The translations under genes and the position numbers were made by a program. The notes under the pieces were generated by a model. It was not told where the DNA came from. It made no database searches and worked only from the letters and a program-made list of their open reading frames with translations. Of a stretch of DNA of 64,000 nt, positions 59,682 through 64,000 are shown piece after piece. Every line of letters begins with the position of its first letter. Position 1 is the stretch's first letter. This DNA comes from Malachius bipustulatus (Eukaryota; Arthropoda; Insecta; Coleoptera; Melyridae). Location of the stretch: assembly GCA_910589415.1 (NCBI GenBank), contig OU342631.1, forward strand, positions 8,866,001 through 8,930,000, given 5' to 3'.

Positions 59682-60911
59682 TCAGTGCCTTGAATATTTA
59701 TGTTTCGGCAAATCAGCTTTATATTTTGTTTCAAATGTACATTCATCACATTTGTACACTGTAGCGTCTTTCGAGTGTTTATGTTTATAATGTTTTGTGT
59801 AATTAGTTTTAACTCTGGTTTCATATGCACATTCCTCACACTTATACACTGTTCCTTGTTTGGAATGTATAATTCTACGATGTGTGGTCCAGACACTTTT
59901 ATATATTGTTTTAAAAGAACACTTCTCACATTTATACACGTCTGCTTCTTTCGTATGTTTATGTTTAAAATGTTGGGTCAAAGCACTTTTATGTCTTGTT
60001 TCATATGAACATTGATCACATTTGTAAACTACCACATCTTCTGAATGTTTAGTTCTGTAATGTTTGGTTAAATTACTTTTAACTCTGGTTTCATAAGAAC
60101 ACGAACACTCGATACATCTGTAAATAGCTCCTTCTTTGGAATGTATAATTCTGTGATGTGTGGTCAAGACAGGTTTATATCTTGTTGTAAAAGAACACTC
60201 CTCACATTTATACATTTGAGCATCTTTTGAATGTTTACGTCTGTAATGTTTAATAAAATCTTGCCTATATTTTGATTCATACGAACAACCCTGGCATTTG
60301 TACTTGCCTCCATCATTTGCATGTTTACATTTAAAATGTTCGGTAAAGTAACGTCTAATTTCAGTTTGATACGGGCATTCGTTACATCGATACACTTTTG
60401 TATGTTGTTTGTGTATATGCCTATAATGTTTGATGAAATAAGTCCTCGTGTTTGTCTTATAAGGACAATGCGCACAGTTATACTTTACGTCTTGTTTTTC
60501 ACTTTTACTCCCAGAAGAGCAATTGAAGTTATCTTCCGAGACAACAAAATCACCTTCAACTAGTTTGATAGCACTGCTTCTTCCCTCCAACAACTGCCAA
60601 CGGGGCTTGTGCTCTTCAATGTCGACTTCTTCTTTTAAAGCGACATTTTCTGCTCGCATTTCAAAGTCATACTGGGAGTCTTCCGGTTCTTTTTTTACGG
60701 GAAAAAAAGACATAACTTCACCTTTATAACTGCTGAGGTCCGGAAACTTGTGAGAAGATGGATCTATTTGTTCATCTTTTTCTTCACATTTCAACTTTGA
60801 TAGTGGGAAGGAATCAATAAATTTATTATCATCTGCTGTCCAAGTTTGTACCATTTGTTCTTTTTTATGATCTTGATGCCCAACACAACAATTTACTTCT
60901 CCTGAACTCAT
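59682..60911 (-). CDS. C2H2 zinc-finger protein with 9 fingers (zinc-finger gene 3)
   Basis: Probable nuclear DNA-binding protein of 409 aa, single exon, closest paralogue of zinc-finger gene 2. The N-terminus (MSSGEVNCCVGHQDH, PVKKEPEDSQYDFEMRAENV, VDIEEHKPRW) is nearly the same as gene 2. Nine units follow. Unit 5 has two extra residues between the Cys pair and the finger core (YRCIECSCSYETR). Unit 2 (YRCNECPYQTEIRRYFTEHF) and unit 3 (YKCQGCSYESKYRQDF) have no direct counterpart in gene 2, so finger content has turned over. It ends KHKYSRH-stop as gene 2 does, with an out-of-frame finger beyond. A long-inverted-repeat MITE sits about 200 bp upstream. Confidence 0.88.
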   Translation of the reverse strand: MSSGEVNCCVGHQDHKKEQMVQTWTADDNKFIDSFPLSKLKCEEKDEQIDPSSHKFPDLSSYKGEVMSFFPVKKEPEDSQYDFEMRAENVALKEEVDIEEHKPRWQLLEGRSSAIKLVEGDFVVSEDNFNCSSGSKSEKQDVKYNCAHCPYKTNTRTYFIKHYRHIHKQHTKVYRCNECPYQTEIRRYFTEHFKCKHANDGGKYKCQGCSYESKYRQDFIKHYRRKHSKDAQMYKCEECSFTTRYKPVLTTHHRIIHSKEGAIYRCIECSCSYETRVKSNLTKHYRTKHSEDVVVYKCDQCSYETRHKSALTQHFKHKHTKEADVYKCEKCSFKTIYKSVWTTHRRIIHSKQGTVYKCEECAYETRVKTNYTKHYKHKHSKDATVYKCDECTFETKYKADLPKHKYSRH

Positions 60912-61106
60912 GTTTGTTGATTGTTTATTATTTAATTTAAAAAATCACGTTTAATACTAAATGTTATCGTTATCAAACCACAGAAGATCAATAATTATTG
61001 TTATTGTACCGGGCTACCGGGGTTCTACTGCTTCTGCGCTCAGCTGTGGCGTGCTGTGACCTGACTGACCTGTCTACTGTCTGTGACCAACCAACGGCCA
61101 ACTTTC

Positions 61107-61362
61107 AATAGACGCCGTCAGTGTGACGTCACACTGACTGGGGCTAAGCGGTTCTGGTTCCATACAAACAAACCCTTCACGTGGTCATTGTTGTCAGTTC
61201 TCGTGTTTTTTCTTGAAGTTTCTTGAAGTCTCATTAAGAGCTTTGATGTTTGACGAGACAACTTCCATCAGAGCTGGCAAACCTGTAAACGTCAAACGTT
61301 TGTTTGTATGGAACCCTGGCCGTTGGCCCCGCCCACTGACGTCATCACTGTCGGCGTCTATT
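61107..61362. mobile_element. Long-inverted-repeat MITE upstream of zinc-finger gene 3
   Basis: The arm starting AATAGACGCCGTCAGTGTGA at 61107 is inverted at the right end (GGCGTCTATT ending 61362). Similarity extends ~75 bp inward and includes GTTCCATACAAACAAAC on both arms. No coding capacity. A target duplication is not obvious. Confidence 0.65.
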
Positions 61363-61468
61363 TACCAAAGACAACCAAAAACCGATCTAGTGGAGAGGGA
61401 GAGAGTGTCTAGTAGACAAAAAAAAAGATAATGTAACGGGAACGGCGAACGGATAACGGACAAAATCT

Positions 61469-61676
61469 CGTGACAGTCGTGAGTTCGTGACTAACAGCTC
61501 CCGGTTATTATTATTTACACAATTTACCCGTACTTGTATTTTGTAAAATGAAAAGTGATCCAGAACAGGAGCGCCATCTGTTGCCTTGAGCTGTAAACTA
61601 CCTAAAACCGGATAAAAAATACCTGTTTAGTGGGATTTTCCGGACAAAAAATTCAAAAAAAGCCCCATCAGCAGAT

Positions 61677-61717
<41 letters not shown>

Positions 61718-62090
61718 TATAAAATGGAATACAAACGGGACAAACCCAAAATAGTATTCACTATTGCTAATTGATGTGAAATTACTTTCATAAACATAAC
61801 AAAATTAATCAATTATTTAATAACTAATATAAACATAATTATAACAAATTAAACTGACATACAATAACAAGTACCGTTAATGTGCTACCCAAAAAAACCC
61901 ATTTAAACGAAACAAATTGACACAATAATAAATTATTACATCAATTATACCTATTCAAACATTTTTTATGTAGTGCTTCAATGCACGATCGAGTTGAGAA
62001 GGTGAGAGGGAGAGGGCGAAAACATCCGCCCCAGAGAGACCACATAATGTATTGCAAGTTCTCAGGCAGAGATTTAGAGGAGAGTTCTGA
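61469..62090. other. Intergenic; ATTT microsatellite
   Basis: A clean (ATTT)n tract occupies about 61681-61718. The remainder is AT-rich without supported genes. Confidence 0.6.
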
Positions 62091-62094
62091 TAAT

Positions 62095-62953
62095 TGTAAC
62101 GAATTCCAAGGCATTCGCAGTTAATTATTATTTATTTTAATTAATCGAGGGGTTTATCAGAAAGATACAGTTTTTACAGCAATGATTAGCGGGTTATCTC
62201 GCCGGCACCGGCTATATAAGCAGACCCAGAAGACAAGCAAGGCAGAAGACTCCGAGGAACTGACTCGAGAGTCTCTCTCCCTTCTAGTGTACTGAGCTAG
62301 AAGGCCCCGACCCCATACGACAGGAGGCATGTATTGAGTGCACTCCGTCGCGTCCATTCAGCTGGTGATGGTAGGTCAATGCATTGAGTTGAACCTTACT
62401 GTAACACGGCAACGGTAAGTTGATGAGAGTGAATTGAGCTCCCGTCGACAGCCAATCACAGCAGGGCAACAACCGGGACTGTAGTAAGGTCCCGGGCGGA
62501 CCCTTTCAGACGGCGCCAGGCCTGTATTGAGGGCCAGGCGTCATAAACGTCGGATCGCTATGTAAGGAGTTGTCGGTCCGACAGTCTCGTCACGATGCGT
62601 GTTCCGGCGGCAGCAGCGGCAGTAGATCCGACACACGATGTGCGGTGGTTGGAGAGCTACTGAAGCAGCAGGCAGCAGGCAGCAGGACCAGAGGTGGATC
62701 GACCGTGTAATCGACCAATTGACAGAGGTGCGTGCACCGAGGCGATATCTTTCGCCAATCGGAGGGGCTGCCGTAACGAGAGCCGGCCCACCCCGTCAGG
62801 ATTCGACAGTATTAATTTAACAGGGATCAAGATATGTAAATATAGTTATTGTAAATAAAGATTTTTATTATTATAATTGACTTGTCACGGGTAAAAGGGG
62901 GCAATTATCCATCCCTGGGGAATCAGCTCTACCCAACCGAAAATCCCGTTACA
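62095..62953 (+). mobile_element. Solo LTR of the same Gypsy-like family (copy 2)
   Basis: Starts TGTAACGAATTCCAAGGCAT and ends CCGAAAATCCCGTTACA, with 7-bp TGTAACG/CGTTACA inverted ends. TAAT flanks both sides (62091-62094 and 62954-62957). TATATAAG lies at 62213, the hairpin leader at 62280-62542, AATAAAG near 62859 and the conserved GTCACGGGTAAAAGGGGGC near 62885. Start, TATA context (GCTATATAAGCAGA), spacing to the first hairpin (~67 bp) and 3' end are homologous to the LTR at 3828-4805. The GC-rich stretch 62560-62810, open for 60 codons, is part of the LTR and not a supported gene. Confidence 0.8.
62280..62542 (+). other. Array of six hairpins with a conserved 9-nt loop (LTR copy 2)
   Basis: Loops lie at 62288-62296 TGTACTGAG, 62330-62338 TGTATTGAG, 62380-62388 TGCATTGAG and 62430-62438 TGAATTGAG. 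The last two are 62480-62488 TGTAGTAAG and 62523-62531 TGTATTGAG. Their stems are CCTTCTAG/CTAGAAGG, GGAGGCA/TGCACTCC, AGGTCAA/TTGAACCT, GATGAGAG/CTCCCGTC, CCGGGAC/GTCCCGG and GGCGCCAGGCC/GGCCAGGCGTC. All pair, some with one bulge or G-T pair. Stem sequences differ from each other and from copy 1. Confidence 0.75.
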
Positions 62954-62957
62954 TAAT

Positions 62958-64000
62958 AATTTGTGGCAGATGCATTCAAATAAAACACGTTCTTAATTCT
63001 AGTGTTATGCATGGGTACTGTATAGTGCAGAAATGCAGTAATGTCAGGAGAATCAACCAAATTATTAATAATTTTTGAAACAAACTTGGCTTCCGAAAGC
63101 TTCCGGCGATCTTCAAGTGAATTCAAGTGAATTCAAGTGATTGCAGAAAATATACGGAGCTCAGAATTTACGTATACCTGGAAGTTTGTCAGGTAGGTTT
63201 TATTATACATCTTGATGAATCTTATTTTTAATGATCAGTATGGGTACTAAGATCACACTACCATCTTTGTGTCTACCAAGACGCATTTTCTCAGTTACTA
63301 TACCTACGTTAGATATCGAGTTGATCCAATACTGAATAAGTCTACAGCTTCGTAGATCCTATAAACCGTAATATGTTTTTAATACCCACTGAAAGAAGAT
63401 TCCTCGATTTATATTCGTGTTATTATTTTGTTTCATTCTTAAAACTTCGCTTTTTTCCACTTGATATCTACGCCCACGATACACATATACACGGTATGCC
63501 GATAGACGATGACGCGCAGGCTGCGTTCCGGTCTTGTGACGTCACGTGGATCAAATATTACACATGAGATTGCTCATATCTTTTTTATTGTCAAGAGTAA
63601 ATAAATAATTCTTTGTAGGCTTCCATAAGTCGGCAACAGCTATCCATTTAACGTTTTAAAAATTTTCCAGGACAACTTAATCTTAGAGTTTTCATAGTCA
63701 ACTGTTGTTTTTCTTATAGACGCCATATTGTTTTTTATGTCGTTTGATACAAAAAAAATCATGAAAATCAAAAATCAATAACATTTGAAAAAATTGTAAA
63801 AATTTTATTTTACTTTTTTGGAAAAAAAATTAAAGATTTTTCTATAATAAATCTAGCACAAAGAAAAACACAAGCAAAAAGGACGGAAGCAATATAATTT
63901 GACATTTATTTTATAAGCAATCTGGCCGCGATTAATACCAAATACGCAATATTTTAAGGTATTTGTTAAAACTTTAAGTCAAAATAAAACCACATGACGT
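62958..64000 (+). repeat. Right edge: duplicated flank of a zinc-finger gene
   Basis: From ~63505 the sequence repeats blocks found at ~54690-54900 and ~55665-55705 in the same order and spacing style (GCGCAGGCTGCGTTC, GTGACGTCACG, CAACAGCTATCCAT, then CTAGCACAAAGAAAAACACAA at ~63851). At the earlier site these precede the 3' end of zinc-finger gene 2. A triplicated GAATTCAAGT lies near 63110-63140. No coding region is supported here. Confidence 0.6.

Noticed and set aside
62638..62820. 60-codon frame in the LTR at 62095-62953
   Set aside because: It lies in the GC-rich leader of a solo LTR and resembles no protein; GC content alone can keep it open.
1..64000. CRISPR arrays, operons, ribosome-binding sites, bacterial insertion sequences
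   Set aside because: Spliced genes, LINEs and C2H2 proteins show a eukaryotic nuclear genome; no such prokaryotic features were seen.

Overview
This is a 64 kb piece of an AT-rich animal nuclear genome, almost certainly an insect. The evidence is spliced genes with many 45-60 bp introns, insect-like orthologues (NudC, ODR4, DCAF1/Mahjong, a regucalcin-like protein, TRAP-alpha, TFIIE-alpha, PUS3), a young C2H2 zinc-finger cluster and a dense mix of P-, hAT-, piggyBac- and mariner-like elements, LINEs and LTR elements. A beetle is my best guess, but nothing here proves the order.

Layout. 1-12 kb holds no complete gene. It contains heat-shock-element-like sequence (about 600-790), a solo LTR (3828-4805, minus), decayed LINE reverse-transcriptase pieces, an element with long terminal inverted repeats (6122-7197) and a ~178 bp tandem array (10.94-11.9 kb). 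The last three exons of NudC (+) end at 12796. ODR4 (-, 14854-18832, six exons, 454 aa) carries piggyBac-like and hAT-like insertions in its last intron. DCAF1 (-, 20571-29381, eleven exons, 1460 aa) has a 3.2 kb intron filled with an ACATTCTAGAACATT-type repeat, which is interrupted by an LTR remnant that itself contains a hAT-like element. A regucalcin-like gene (-, 30336-31599) and TRAP-alpha (+, 32529-33731) are divergently arranged. 34-41 kb is mostly transposons, including a decayed mariner-like element and a 5'-truncated LINE with target-site duplication. TFIIE-alpha (-, 41797-43335) follows, then 43-50 kb of repeats including a 132 bp-arm near-perfect palindrome. The right end holds three paralogous C2H2 zinc-finger genes (50086-52239 +; 55932-57416 -; 59682-60911 -) around PUS3 (-, 52993-54246). 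An internally deleted P-element-like THAP copy, a long-inverted-repeat MITE and a second solo LTR (62095-62953, +) lie between and beyond them.

The most unusual signal is shared by the two solo LTRs, 58 kb apart and in opposite orientation. Downstream of a TATA box each carries six short hairpins whose stems differ freely in sequence but keep pairing, while the 9-nt loop stays close to TGTAYTGAG. This looks like a selected RNA structure in the 5' leader of an LTR retrotransposon. Other points worth a look are a frameshift scar shared by two zinc-finger paralogues, an exact 180 bp two-finger duplication in the third, and a regucalcin-like protein that appears to have lost all its metal ligands. 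The seven housekeeping genes have no evident common pathway; their adjacency looks incidental.
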